Shown: positions 11,287-25,100, numbered from the stretch's first letter. The stretch is DNA of 64,000 nucleotides from Psoroptes ovis (GCA_002943765.1 PQWQ01000003.1:248001-312000); one strand, 5' to 3'. Made by a program: numbers and translations. Notes: generated from the sequence alone by a model not told the origin.

Positions 11287-14200
11287 TAATTCAATGTGAT
11301 GATTCAATCACACACCCAATCGACGTCGTTGCCCCCTCAAAAAAAATATTTTTTCAAAAACAAAAAAATAAATAAAAAAATGTAAAGGTAATAACACTAC
11401 TAATAATCATAAATGTCGAACGCATGTACCAAAATTTTCATTGGAAAAATATCCTCTGAAAAAACCTCGGTGCATCCATCACAAGTCTCATATTCGATAT
11501 TTCTATGGAATTTCAGATGAAATTAATTTGAAAATTCTCTCGAATTTCGATGCAAAGAGCAAATTCAGAGAGCTAGAATAAATAATTCTGTTGTTTTTCA
11601 TCTCTTATTTCGTTTGATTTCTTAATTATTCTTTGATTTTGCTCTCACCTTCGTCTGAACAGACTCTAAGATGTCTAAGATGTCCAAAGTGTTCAAGATT
11701 TCCGTCGATTTTTCCCTAAATTCAAAAGAAATTCTTGAGATACACTCATATATTAATAAATCATCAATAATCAAAATCATCATCATCAAAAATATTCAAG
11801 ATAGGTGAGATGCATTTGATATTTGTGTGTACAGTGAAGGGAAAAATCTTGGAAATTTCAATTAGTCATTGGGCATCGAAGAACCTGGCCAAACAAAGCA
11901 AAGTAAATTGAAAAATTCAAAGTGAATTAAATTGAAAAATGTAAATTGATTCAGACACAATAATATTTGCACCAAAGTGCATGGAATACAAATGAAAAAT
12001 GATTGGGGAACAATGAATACAGGAGACAAATATTTGAAATAATCAAAATGTCATTCAGACAAATTAATTGGGGAAGAATTTTTTGGGTCTAATTGAATGA
12101 AATTGTCAAAATTATATCATCATTTTCAATACATTTTGAATGTAAACAAATTATTGATGAATAAACATGAGAATTTCTATGAATTTCTATGGAAAAAAAA
12201 TAGTGAATTTCAACAGAATAATTCCAGCCAAAAATCAATAAAGTTTGCATTGTTCCTTGTTTGTACTTGATCAATGCACCTATGAGTGAATAGCCATTAA
12301 ATTGTCGATGGAAATTTCAAAGAAAATTTGTCTGAAATTCCATTCGAGGCGGAATTTGCAGAATTCCATAGACTGTGATTGATGAATGAAAAAGTGAAAT
12401 TATTTGGGGCCATTTTTACCTGTAAATTTCTGCTATATTATCGTCTGTGAATCCTTGAATTTATTCAATATTCTCGTATTGATTCAAATTGAAAATTGAA
12501 TAATTTAAAAAAAATGAAATGAAAATGATTCAATTCGTTCAAATATCATTCAAAAACTTTAACGATTTTTGAATAAATATTTAAATATTTGACCAATTCA
12601 TTTCGATTATTCTATTTCGAAGGGTTGAAAAAACTTGGAAAAAAATAAAAAATGAATGATTTCAAATAAAATGTATTGGAGTATTGAAAGGGTTACAATG
12701 CTTTGCTATTAATGCTTCACTGGGACGAAACGTATTCATCCCATTTCAAATAAATGTGAATAAATTTAAATATATTTTCAACAAACAAATATTTGTACTT
12801 GTGTATCATATATGTGAAACAAACATTCGAAATAAATATTTCAAAAAATAAAAATTATTCATGTTTATTCTTCAGGAAAAGAAATATATTATTTGAATAC
12901 ATTATCAATGTGCACCAAATATGCACTAATAATACATGGAAACTTATTGAAGACTAATACCTGTGTTGAACAGGGTTGAACAGTGTTAAAACAGTTATGT
13001 TCAACAATCGATTCAAAGGTGATTTCAAAGGTAATTTTCAAAATAATTTTAAAATTTTAAAAATTTAAAATTTCTCCCGAAAATTTTCGCTCGAAATTTT
13101 CGATAATTGAAATATCACCTATTTTTGATAATTCTTCATTTTCACGTGGAGTATTTCGTTATTTCTGTCAGTTCAGTTCATGGGCTAAATTTAGAATCAT
13201 CATTCGAAATTCCCGAAAAAATGCTAACGGCTATTTTTCTTTAATTTCTCCTCAATTTCCATTCACTTTTATTTTATTTTATTTCATTTTCTGGTTCAAC
13301 AAAAAGCATTGAAAATTGAATGATTTCATTTTTGAATTTGAATGAATGAATGAATGAAGCTCATTTGAATATTTGGAAATATTTTTCGTTGAATATTTCA
13401 AATGAAAAACAAACAAATGTGTACCGAAGAATTCAATGATAATAATTCACTTGAAATTCGTTTATTTTCCCTGGTTCAAAATACCAGTGGAACGATGAAT
13501 GATGACTGAAACGATTGGAGAAAAAATTGTGACTGGTGAATGATGAACCTGTTCATTTTTACTAACACAAAATGGAAAAATTTGCAAATTTTGTCAATTT
13601 TTGAATGAATTAGAACGAAAATAGTACGCAGTGAATGCTTTAAAATATTCGTATTTTCTCGGGTCCACACCAAACAAATACCTTCGTTGCCATCATTAAA
13701 CCTTTAGGCTGTTTATAGCTGTTTTTATAACTGTGTTTGTAGCTGTGTATTTGTTGTGTTACGGCCAGAGAAATATGAGAAAAACAAATAAATGCTTTGA
13801 AATGTTGCTTTAATTTTTTGCTTTGAATGACAGTTTTTTACCATTCAGTCTGATGATTCTATTTTTATCTTTTTTGAATTGAAACATTGTCATTGACCAT
13901 TGTGTTTTGTATGGATATCTCTTGATATTGAAGATATTGAATTTATATTTTTACAAAATTTCAATACCTTCAATGTCCATGAGACAGATGAACGAATATT
14001 GATTGATAATTTCATCATTTTTATAATATTTTCATTTCTTCTTCTTTTTCAATTTCTCCGTTTTTGAATTGATGAAATTCATGATGAAATACAAGATGAA
14101 ATATATGAAATACACAAGATGAAAATAAATGAATCAATTAAAAATGTCATTGAAATGGCAATTGATTACTCCTTTTTTTTTACATAGTTTGCACTTGATC

Positions 14201-14799
14201 TCTTATTCATTGTTTGTTTTGCCTTTAAAATACATGTAAAATTAAATATCTGATAAGCAGATCATCATTATTCATGTTTGACAATGTCTGGCATGATTGT
14301 CTTAATCAATCAATCAATCAATGATTGAATTTTGAAAAATTGTCTCATTGAATTTTTGAAATTCAATATCATCATGATAATATATTGAATGAAGCATTCA
14401 AAAATTGAAAATTAAAAAGGCATTTTTGAATTGGAAAAAATTCAAATTACAATAACTCATCTTGTTCTGAGGCTATAGCTGTGACTTTAAGTAATAGGTG
14501 TAAGGTTCATCACATCTTGTTCAATTGAAATTCAAAAAATTTGAAACAAAAATAAAAATTATCTCTCCTTCTTCCCAAAACCGATCGATTGATATATGAT
14601 CCTATGTATGGATGTCAAAGATTACGCGAAATTGGAATTTTTTAAAATGAAAAAATTTCGCAAATTAAAAACAAACAAATGAAACATTAATTATTTTAAC
14701 CGGTTTATGGTACTTGTTTACATACATAGACAGACAAACACAAACCAAGCCTTACCACCTATTAATTCACATATTCGTTGAATCGTTGATTCATTTATC

Positions 14800-14825
14800 A
14801 AAAAAAAAAAAAAAAAAAAAAAAAA
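14800..14825. repeat. Poly(A) tract
   Basis: Uninterrupted run of 26 A. Confidence 0.9.
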
Positions 14826-15068
14826 GTTCAATAATTCAATATATTTCAATGAATAAAGTAATTTTCATTTTCTTTCACACACAAACAGCCAGGAAACAAT
14901 AAGAAAATTTCATTTTAAATTTTATTTTTTTAAAAAATTTTAATTTTTAAAAATCTCTCTCTCTCTCTCTCCATACATTTTACATGTAATTACATGTATT
15001 TTCTATGGAAGAATTTTTTTTTTTCAATTTTCCAATTTTCTTATTTCATTTATCTTTGGAGAAACAAA

Positions 15069-15069
<1 letters not shown>

Positions 15070-15102
<33 letters not shown>
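15070..15102. repeat. Poly(A) tract of 33 nt next to a MITE
   Basis: The longest A homopolymer seen in the window. It ends about 26 bp before the MITE at 15129. Confidence 0.9.
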
Positions 15103-15104
<2 letters not shown>

Positions 15105-15128
15105 CAGCAGCAATAATTCTCTAAAATA

Positions 15129-15208
15129 CTAGGCTGTCCTAAAAATTTTTGCCGATTTTCGCATGTTTTTCAATCAGTAAATCGGTGAAAACTTTTCGGA
15201 CAACCTAA
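15129..15208 (+). mobile_element. Mariner-type MITE copy 7 (family C)
   Basis: An 80 bp element. Left end CTAGGCTGTCCTAAAAATTT, right end AACTTTTCGGACAACCTAA. The interior GCATGTTTTTCAATCAGTAA differs from families A and B and is shared only with the copy at 15851. Confidence 0.82.
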
Positions 15209-15458
15209 TCGAAAATTTTTATTTGTCTGGTTTGTTTTTCACTCTAAGAACATTTATTAATTCTTATATTTCTTATTTCTACTTGTTTAAATTCTTATTC
15301 TTGTTGTTGTTTCTATGAAATAAACGCTCATTTCATTTCGGTATTCATTTAAAAAAAAAAAAAAATTTTTTTTGATGCAAAAATTATTTAACATTAAATT
15401 TAATGATAAATATAAAAAATAAAAAATAAAAAAATAAAACACACATAGCAAAACTATT

Positions 15459-15538
15459 GCAGGTTGTCCGAAAAATTTTTGCCAATTTTCTTAAGCAAAC
15501 TCTATTGATTAATCGGAAAAAACTTTTCGGACAACCAA
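15459..15538 (+). mobile_element. Mariner-type MITE copy 8 (family A, diverged)
   Basis: GCAGGTTGTCCGAAAAATTT at the left and AACTTTTCGGACAACCAA at the right. The interior keeps the family A core AACTCTATTGATTAA, but the rest has diverged and the target-site duplication is eroded. Confidence 0.75.
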
Positions 15539-15850
15539 CTAAAAACTAAGACTAAGAATCATCAGCATCAGCATCAGCAGTAAACAACAACAAAAATTCT
15601 GTAGTCTTATATATTCGTATATTCATTCATTCATTCATTCGTCGTCGTCGTTATTTTCAATTTTTTGTTGTTGTTTTATTTCGCTTTGAAAAATAATTTT
15701 CGCATTTACAAATATCTTTGCGAAGTTTTCTCAAATTTTCTTTAATTTTCTTAAAGAAAAATTAAGAAAAAAAATGATGATAAAATTTTTTTTTCGAAAT
15801 GTAATCAAAGGGTTGTTGATAATGAGTAGATATATCTCATAAAATACATA

Positions 15851-15933
15851 TTAGGTTGTCGTCCCATAAGTTTTTGCCGATTTTCACATGTTTTTCAATC
15901 AGTAAATCGGCAAAAACTTATGGGACAACCCAA
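15851..15933 (+). mobile_element. Mariner-type MITE copy 9 (family C)
   Basis: An 83 bp element between TA dinucleotides. Its left end TTAGGTTGTCGTCCCATAAG has a 3-base GTC duplication relative to the right end CTTATGGGACAACCCAA. The interior ACATGTTTTTCAATCAGTAA matches the copy at 15129. Three family-related copies lie within 800 bp here. Confidence 0.85.
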
Positions 15934-17561
15934 TATAAATATCCATTTTTTTTCTTACAACAAATGGCTAAGGCATTTAGTCGTCGCTGTAGCCGTTGTT
16001 GTTGTCTAAATTGTTTTAAAATTTTATTTTTGTTGTTTTATTTTGCTTGTTGTTTGTTCATTTCGCTGCTTGTTTTGCTGTTTATTTCATTTAATTCTTC
16101 AAATATTATTATTATTATCATCATTATCATTATCATTATTTCATTCATTAATGTTTACCCATCATTTTTTAACCCTTTTTTTTCAGTTTTTCAAATATTT
16201 GATTTGATCATTGGAAAATCAGAATGGGAAAAGAGAGAAACTGAGAAAAGATTGCGCACAAAATCAACAGAAGCTCAGATGAACTGAGAATTTCAGTGTA
16301 AAAGTTGGAAAGGATGAATATGAATAAGCTGTCTGAAGTTGTACGACGAAGATTCAGACCTTTTCAAATTTGAATTTTTCAAAATTTCTTAAATTTTCAA
16401 AATTTCTAAAATTTAAATTGGACAAATTTAAAAATTTGAAAAATGTCAAAAATCTCGCAAGAAAAAGGGAAAAACAACAAAAACCAAAGGGTTTAATGAT
16501 CGCATTACTTTGAAATAATTTTTTTTTTTTTTTTGAAAATTTGATTTAAGATTTATCATTGTCAACTAATACCGGCATGCAGCTGATATTACAAATGACC
16601 AAATATGGTCATTTCTTTCGACCAATTTTTTCCATCAAAAAGATTTTGATTTAATATTAATAAATATTGATTCATTATTATCATTGATATTATAATTATA
16701 ATTATGGTTTTTTTGAGGGTTTTGTTCCTTTACTAATTATGGCTTTTTAAGGTTTCTAAATCAACTTGAATCTCAAGTTTTTTTGTGTCTCTTTTACCGG
16801 TCATTTTCGACCAATTTTTGGTTGATAATTCTGGTCAATCTTTGATATTGAATAAATGAACAAATTTTTTGTTGTTTTGTTGCGATGAATGATGATAATG
16901 ATTAATCCATACCACAAATTATCAAATATACAGAAAAAAATTTTGATGAAATACTTTGAAGTGTTTTGATGAAAAATTATTTTTCAAATTTTTATTTTCC
17001 TAAGAATCCATAATGAATCACTTCATAGGTCTTGTGATTGACCATATGATGAAATTTTGAAAATTATTTTTTCAGAATTAATTTTTCAATTTTTGAAAAA
17101 ACTAATTTTGAAGAATTTTTCCAAAATTAATTTTGAAAAATTTTTAAATTAAACAATTTTCAAATTTCGCTTCAAACTTGGCTTCAAAAATCCAACCGAG
17201 AAATCATTTGTCACACCACATGAAATCTTGATCAATTGATGAAAATATGTATGAAAATGATTATAATCATCATAAGAATAATGATATTCGTACAAATAAT
17301 TGCTCAAAAATAACCTTTGAAATTTCAATATATTTCGACATCAATATGAGCAGATATGATATTTTGCCATATTCAATTTGGAAAATATTCAGATAAAATT
17401 CTTGATGATCAACTTTTATTGTTGTTTTCGTCGCTGTTGTTTGAATCAAATCAAATCGAATCAAATTTTTTTTTTATTTTTGAAAATTTTGTTGAAAACT
17501 TTCAACCCTTTTTTCTCTATTTCTGCTTGTCCCAAGTTTCAATTAATTCTCAAACATAAAG

Positions 17562-17660
17562 ATGTTATCACATTTCTTCAATATTCGCTCTCGTCAAATG
17601 ACAAAAATGACATCAAACCAACTACAGCAGCAGCAACAACAACAACAAAAGCAACAACAG
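17562..17660 (+). CDS. Candidate first coding exon (polyglutamine N-terminus)
   Basis: An ATG at 17562 opens a 33-codon frame ending exactly at a CAG|GTGTAC splice donor. It would encode MLSHFFNIRSRQMTK, then a short linker and a CAG/CAA-coded glutamine run broken by one lysine. An in-frame TAA lies 24 bp upstream, so the ATG is the natural start if the frame is real. I do not recognise the protein and found no following exon. The basic, non-repetitive start is unlike the purely repeat-driven frames around it. It could still be a chance frame beside a CAA/CAG microsatellite. Confidence 0.3.
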
Positions 17661-17850
17661 GTGTACATTACCTGAATTTGATTCACAATCATTCAATTGA
17701 CAATAATGTACATAGTTTGAATATTTATTTTCATGAATTTTAATTGAAATTTTATCAGATTTATTTTGTTTATTTCGCAAATGATATCATTATTATTATT
17801 TATTAGACGTATTCAAGTACATTTACTTGATCATTTATTCTTAATTTATT

Positions 17851-17889
<39 letters not shown>

Positions 17890-20800
17890 TTCTTAACTCT
17901 TTATTTCCCCAAATCTTGATTTTAATCGTCTTTATTGCTCTAGACTAGTCTTAAATACCTCGGATAGATGTTGAATGTTGATGATGATCAATTATCTTTA
18001 AAAATTTAAATTTTCTGTTGTTATTGTTGTTGTTTTGTCTTTGTCTTTGTCTTTCTATATTCTTAAATTGAAGAAAAAATCAAAACAAAAATTCCACGTA
18101 AATCTTTAAAATTTTCAACAAATCGTAAATATTTTATTTTTCGCAATTAAACAAATGAATGTCGGGAAAATAAAGATTCTCATACAATTAGTAAACTTCA
18201 AAATTTAAAGACAAGATTTGAAAATATTTCACTTGGTCAGTTTCTAAATTGACAAGTTTAGGTGTTCATTTATTTTCGTATATTTTTGTTACTAATTTTG
18301 TTTTGGTCCATTATTATTCAATGTATATATTGATGAATTATCATCAATTGTTTCTATTTTTAACAGTAATTAAATGTTCTTTTTTTTGTTCTCTGTAAAT
18401 ATTGAATTAGAATTACAGAAATTACAAGAATTTCATTTGATAATTATTATTATTGTATTTTAAAACATGGAATTAAAAATAAAAAAATTTACGTAAATTT
18501 TGAAATTTTTGAAATATCAAAAATAAACAAAATTATCGATTGGAACAAAAATAGTTGACATGAATTTTGGTCATTGAATATATCAATACAAATAAATAGA
18601 AAATTGAATAGAAATTTTCGTTCATTTTTTCATAATTTTTCAATTGAAATCAAATTATTTTTTGAAAATTTTTGGCTTAATACAATCATACATTTAATTC
18701 CGTATTTAATTGTTTATTTTCAATTTTTTCCAGGGGTTTTCGGCATTTAAAAATTTAATTTTCAAAAAAATAAAAATTAAAATAATTATTTAAAACCCAA
18801 TGATTCACCAATGTTTCCACTGGAAACCTATTTCACCGAAATTTCTGGGCCTTAATTTTCAATTTCAGTGTTGTTATTCAATTTTCTCGTTCATCATTTA
18901 TGTGTTGAACTTTTGTTTTGTTATTCGTGAGAATTTTATTTAATTTCAAAAAAAAAACAAAACGAAATGTTTAATTTCAAGTTCACAGAATTCTTGTATT
19001 CGAAAATTTTGAATTTTAAAAATTTTGAATTTTAAGAATTTTAAAATTCTTAAAAAAAATTGATTTTTATTTTGTTGTTTTTTCATGGTTCAATTTCATC
19101 ATCAATTTAGCGCTTGTTTTAATGGGGAGAGAAAGTTCTTGGAAATTTTGGTCTCAAAGAAAAAAAAAAATTCTTAAATCGATCAATTTCCACCTTTATT
19201 TTTGAACCGAAAATTAGTGAGAATTTCAATTTTTTTGACAAGTTCATTATCATTCATTATGAACCTATGGACCTATGTTTTTTTTTTTAATAATTACAAG
19301 TGTTGATTTCAATTTTTTAATTAGAAAATTTGAAATAATGAATTTTCGTAGGGAGCAAATAATTCTTTAATTTTAATTATTTCAAGTCATTTCAGTGGAA
19401 CATTTGTTAATCAAATGTAAGTCAAAGTTATCATTGTCATTGTCATTTGCTGTTGTTTGTTGAATGATTTGTTTATTTCAATAATGCGATTGAATAATAT
19501 GATTAGTGTAATGCAATGATTGTATACATAATCAAGTGCAAGAATATTACAAGAAAATGTTCTACGAAAAATTTGGTAGATTAATACATCATTGAAAATT
19601 TCCATTGAAATCAATCATATGATTCAAAATAAATCAAAAAATATAAATGTCCAAGAGAATTATTTCATTTCAGCCAAATATCATACACCAAATCTACTAC
19701 CAGATCACCAATATTTACTTAGTAGTGATAATCAATAATCAGTAATCAATCAAATTGCTGATCACCAGCCAATTCTTGATTCTCGAAAACAAAAAAAAAA
19801 TAATTCTTATTAATACAAATTCGTTATAAATAAATAAATCGGAGAATTTGGTTCCATAATTACAAGAACAAAAATTATTAATTCAAATGAAAATACAAAT
19901 CAAAATAAATAATATCAAACAGTTTAATGAAAAATTCTTCGAAAAATTGTTTTTCTTAAATAAATCTTAAATTTCATAAGTCATAGACAGTGATTATTAT
20001 TGCTATTTGCTTGCTGCTGTCGGTTGCTGGTTAGTTGCTGTTGTCGGTTGCCGTGTGTTTTTTCTGTGTTTATTTCTGTATTTGTTCATAGATTTATAAT
20101 CAAGATTATTCGAAAGACATTTGATTCAATTTTCAATATAAATACGATACAATTCAATAATTCAATATTGAATTTGTTTTTTTTTTGTAAATTGAAAATT
20201 CATTAAAAAAACAAAATAAATAAATGAAAAATAGATAAAATAACATCAAAACAAAATCAAATCAAAATGAGACAAAATCAAATCAAATTGAAATCCAATT
20301 GAAGTGAGACAGAATAAATATCAAAATTCATAGAATCCATGGAATTTGAGTTTATTTTTTCATTTTCAATGTAATTCTCTTCAATTTCTCCGATTTCGCA
20401 AATATCTACACAGTCTATAGTCTCCTGAAATCTCATATAATTCTTGGTTGAAAGATTTTAAAAAATATTAAATTTACTTTTCCAGTCAATGAATGATGAT
20501 TCAATATTCAATAGTCTTGTTATTTTTATAGTGATTCATTCATTTATCTATTTATTTATTCATTTAATCTATCATTTTCATCGTTATTATTTTCATTATT
20601 GATATGTAAACTCATAGTCATTTGACTTGCAAATGAAATTAATCATCTTGAAAAATGATTTGCGAAAATATATCAAATTCGAATCTAATCGATTGATGAT
20701 CGATGATTAACTGATCGTTTCATTAACATGAGACATTAATCATAAATAAACAAATCGCCTCTGATTCATTTCGATCATAATTATCATTATATAACAATTA

Positions 20801-20943
20801 TTACATGATATCATACATCAGAAATAAATTCAAATTCATCAGAATATATGATGAGAAATGAGTGTGAATATCATCAATTTAATTTTTCCAATTAATTTCC
20901 GTTCAAATAATTTTAATTCAATGATAATATTGTGTTTTGCTAC

Positions 20944-20967
20944 TTTTTTTTTTTTTTTTTTTTTTTT
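20944..20967. repeat. Poly(T) tract
   Basis: Uninterrupted run of 24 T, followed by CTG units. Confidence 0.9.
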
Positions 20968-21953
20968 GATGCTGCTGCTGTACTCATTGATACAATTATT
21001 AAATAACAAATTTCAATTGTATTTCAATTCAATTCAATTTATTTATTTATTATTCAAAGATAAATATTTCAATGTTTTTTTTCAATTTATTTATTTATTT
21101 TTCAAAAATTTTCGATGTAAATTTCCTGTTAATGTTTTTCAATGCACACGAAAAATGAAAATTTTTGATTTTTCACCAATTTTTTCATTCAATCAATCAA
21201 TGATTGGTGTATCAATCGTGTGTGTGTGTGTTTGGCCGAACTGTATGATCAATAATACATAATCAAACAAAGGAAGAAGAAACAGCACAAATATAATACA
21301 CACCAATACATAATGTTGTATATTCCAATAAATCAAATTACAAATCAATGCGACCACATAGAAAAACATGAAAAATTCAAATATAATTTTTCAACTAAAT
21401 TATATTCAAAAATATAAAAAATTTTGAAAGGAAATTAAATTTTGATATTTGATTTGTTATAATATTTGTGTGTGTTTTGATAAATTTTGATTTTTGTATT
21501 CAATCTATGGTGCATCATCAGAGGATCTATCATCATGGTGCATAATATTTGATGGATACAATTTATTTTATATTTTGAAATTTACAAATATTATTTCATG
21601 TTTTGTCTGTGTGTATTTGTTTGTTTGTTTGTTTGACATTTAAATTTATTTATTTGATTTGATTTTTGCCTGAATTCAATTTTTTTGAATCAAATCAAAT
21701 CAAAATCTTGGACCATATTTTTGCTATATTTGTTCTTTGAATTCAATTTGTGACCAAATTTTGACCATTCATTTTTCTTCTCATTTATTTATTCCCATTC
21801 ACAGATATATTCAAACGAATTGATCAATTTTGATTTTATGAAAACATTCTTTCAAAGAATCAAAGAAATTATGAAGAAATTATGATAATCATTTGATTAA
21901 TATTTGATCAATACAAAAAATTAAAATAAAGAAAATCATCTGTTTATTATTAT

Positions 21954-22009
21954 TACGATTTTTGGATTACGATTATCATTTCACGATTTTCGGATTACGA
22001 TTATTATTA
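21954..22009. repeat. Tandem repeat of about 28 bp upstream of STAT
   Basis: Two head-to-tail copies of a unit beginning ACGATTTTTGGATTACGATT and ACGATTTTCGGATTACGATT. Each copy carries a GGATTA motif, and they lie about 160-215 bp upstream of the STAT start codon. A promoter role is inference. Confidence 0.7.
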
Positions 22010-22168
22010 TTATTTCATCTCTTATTTATTTGTTTATTTCGAATTAAATTATTATTATTATTATTATTTGAATAATTGTATATAATCATATAATATTATC
22101 AAATTTGTATTGATTTTTCGATTGAAATATTATTTGAAAGAAAGGGAATTATTATCAAAAGAAAAAAA

Positions 22169-25100
22169 ATGTGGACAGCACAAAGTAATCTACCCGAAGA
22201 ATTACAACATCAAATTAGTTTAGTATATGGAACCGATGTATTCCCGCTTGAAGTACGAACCATATTAGGTGATTGGATCGAAAAGCAACCATGGTCAAAA
22301 ATTGTCACAGAATTATGTCCAGAAACTGAAGGTTTAGCAGCAGCATTACAACAAGAATTTATATTGAAAATTAATTCAATTGTTCATACATTGGATAATA
22401 ATCAGCTCAAATATCATTTATCACAAGTTGCATTTAGCGCACAACATCGTAATCCAGTCGAATTGGCTAGTATTATTTATTATTCATTACAAAAAGAATC
22501 AAGAATCATGAGTTATGCTCAAAGTGTATGCATTTTTTCCATTAATTTTCAATTCAAATTATTCCATGAAATAATCTTATACTTTCCATTTTTTAAAAAT
22601 TTCAAACAGTGCTTATTGGATACTAAACCACCGAGACCAATGCAAGATTCATTCCAAGAAATTAATCGAGATATACAAAGGATTCGAAAAGATTTAAATG
22701 AAATGGATGAAATCATTCGGCAAACATTTCAAGATCAAGAACAATTAATTGTAAATTATCAAGAATTACAAAAAACACAAACATTACTGCAAAATGCTCA
22801 ACCAAATGAACGTGCAAAAATAATGAAACAATTAGAGGTACAAGAATCAAGCCTACAATCATTAATGAAACAACGATCCGAATTATTGGATCGTTTACGT
22901 GAATCAAGTAATGCAATAAATATTTTGATGACAAAAGTATTAGATACTGAACTAGCCAATTGGCATCGGGGACAACAATTATTGGGCAATGGTGTAATCT
23001 ATACCGGTTATACATTGGACGATATACAAGATTGGTGTGAAGCATTAGCAGATTTTATATGGCAAAATCGGTTACAAGTTAAACGTATGCAAATTGCATG
23101 CACAAACTATAGTCCGAATCAATATTTGAATGATAGTTTGTATAATTTAATGGATGCAAACACTGCCATGTTGAATCGATTGGTAAAGAATACGTTTGTG
23201 ATTGAAAAACAACCACCACAAGTGATGAAAACCAATACACGTTTTACGGCGACCGTTCGACTGTTGGTTGGTTGTAAGCTAAATTTACATCTAGCACCAC
23301 CAAATGTATCGGTTCATATAATTAGTGAACATCAAGCAGCATTACTAAGTAATGTGGCCGATAATTCATTATCATTCATACAAAATGAATCGGCTGCTGG
23401 TGAAATATTGAATAATGTCGGTATTATGGAATATCATGCTGCGACCACACATCTGAGTGTACATTTTCGTAATATGCAATTGAAAAAAATTAAGCGAACC
23501 GAAAAAAAAGGTACCGAATCGGTGATGGATGAAAAATTTGCCCTTTTATTTAATTCACGTTTCACTATTAGTCAAGAATTTGGTGATATGCCAGTCAGAG
23601 TGAGTATTTTCAATGAGAAATTGAGCCAATTATCTAATTACTTTATTTTTTACCCATTATTTATAATGCATAGATTCCATGTTGCGTTCAAACATTTTCG
23701 CTACCAGTCGTTGTGATCGTGCATGGTAATCAAGAACCACATGCACATGCTACAATCACATGGGATAATGCATTCGCTGAACAGGTAATATTTAATTACT
23801 TAATTAATGGAATTAATTAATCTAATTTCATTCATTTATAATTTGGTTTCAAACAGCGACGAACGTCATTTATTGTACCGGATAAAGTCCCATTTTATCG
23901 TGTTGGTGAAGTATTAAGTCAAAAATTCATTGCAAATGTTGGCAAAGGTTTAAGTCAAGATAATCTTAGATTTTTAGCTGCAAAAGCATTACGAACCACT
24001 AATGTATCTGATTTAAATGTATTAATAACATGGAGCCAATTCAGTAAAGAACCATTACCTGATCGTAGTTTTACATTTTGGGAATGGTTTTATTCAATAT
24101 TAAAAATAACCAAAGAACATTTACGTTCATTATGGAATGATAATCTAATACATGGTTTCATTAGTCGAACAGAAACAGCAAATCTACTATCACAATCATC
24201 GATAGGAACATTTTTATTGCGATTTTCTGATTCTGAACCAGGTGGTTTAACTGTTGCATGGAAAGGACGATCACCTGATGATAATCAAATCGGTTGTTTT
24301 ATGTTACAACCATTTAATTCAAAAGATTTAGGAATACGTTCATTAGCTGATCGTTTGAATGATTTGAAAAATCTAACACACCTATATCCGGATACACCGA
24401 AAGATGTAGTATTTTCCAAATATTATACACCAATCGGTGAAATAACTAAAACAACAACTGGTTATGTCAAACCAGTATTGGTTACCTGTGTGCCTGGGTA
24501 TTTTTAAATATTCTTAAATTATAACTATTTTGCTTTACAAAAATTTATTGATTTACAATTTCTTTTTCATTCTATTTTCTTTTATTATTCTTCTTTTGAA
24601 TACAAATGATACACCAAAAAACACAAATTCTCACATAAATCCTTGAATTATACACACCTGAATATCTATAACCTGTATCTTTTATATACCTTGCTTAATT
24701 GTTTAATTAATTAATCAATGATAATTCTAATTAATGCTTATTTTTCCCATACAATTATTGATTGTGCTGCTATTAAAATAAAATGAAAATTTTCACATTG
24801 AATACAATGACAGTCTATCAGCAATGACAACTGAATCATTTCCAAACACTCCGCAATCATCACTGCAACCACATTCACCTGGTGATTCAAATTCGATGCC
24901 ATTCGATTCGAATTCAACAACGACAATGGATTGTACGACAGCAGTCAAGTAAGTTTGAAATTATTTTTTTTGTATGAATTATTGTGAACATTTACTTTAA
25001 GGAATTTCCTTGATTTAATATTAAGAAACTTTTCTTATTCAATGTTTTTTTTCATACGAATAACTTCCTTAGAATCAATTCATTCATTTGAAATGAATAA

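Larger units (their letters stand above)
10109..15128. other. Intergenic or intronic DNA
   Basis: No confident gene is present. It holds two MITE copies (10707 and 11207), a GT tract at 11093-11113, poly(A) at 14800-14825 and 15070-15102, and a CT tract near 14955. One splice-bounded coding-like piece at about 10217-10294 is listed as a finding. Confidence 0.5.
15934..22168. other. Intergenic DNA upstream of STAT
   Basis: Apart from the candidate exon at 17562, no gene is supported. The region contains ATT/ATC microsatellites (about 16106-16140 and 17848-17890), a poly(T) tract at 20944-20967 and a tandem repeat of about 28 bp (21954-22009) close to the STAT start. STAT promoter elements and any 5' UTR exon must lie in the last part, but I cannot place a transcription start. 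Confidence 0.5.

Noticed and set aside
15856..16287. A 143-codon plus-strand frame; from an internal ATG at 15964 it resembles a Cys-rich tetraspanin start
   Set aside because: The frame begins inside a MITE, runs into an ATT/ATC microsatellite giving poly-isoleucine, and has no usable splice donor after the hydrophobic part. T-rich DNA readily encodes Leu/Phe-rich peptides, so chance is the better explanation.
17378..17743. A 121-codon plus-strand frame over the candidate exon at 17562
   Set aside because: It reads the CAA/CAG tract in the Thr/Ala frame, lacks a recognisable domain, and conflicts with the better-bounded short frame that ends at a splice donor.
20858..21262. A 134-codon plus-strand frame
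   Set aside because: It spans a 24 bp poly(T) tract and is Phe/Ile/Asn-rich throughout, typical of AT-rich noncoding DNA here.
22713..23045. A 110-codon minus-strand frame inside STAT exon 2
   Set aside because: It is antisense to a strongly conserved coiled-coil coding region and has no independent support.
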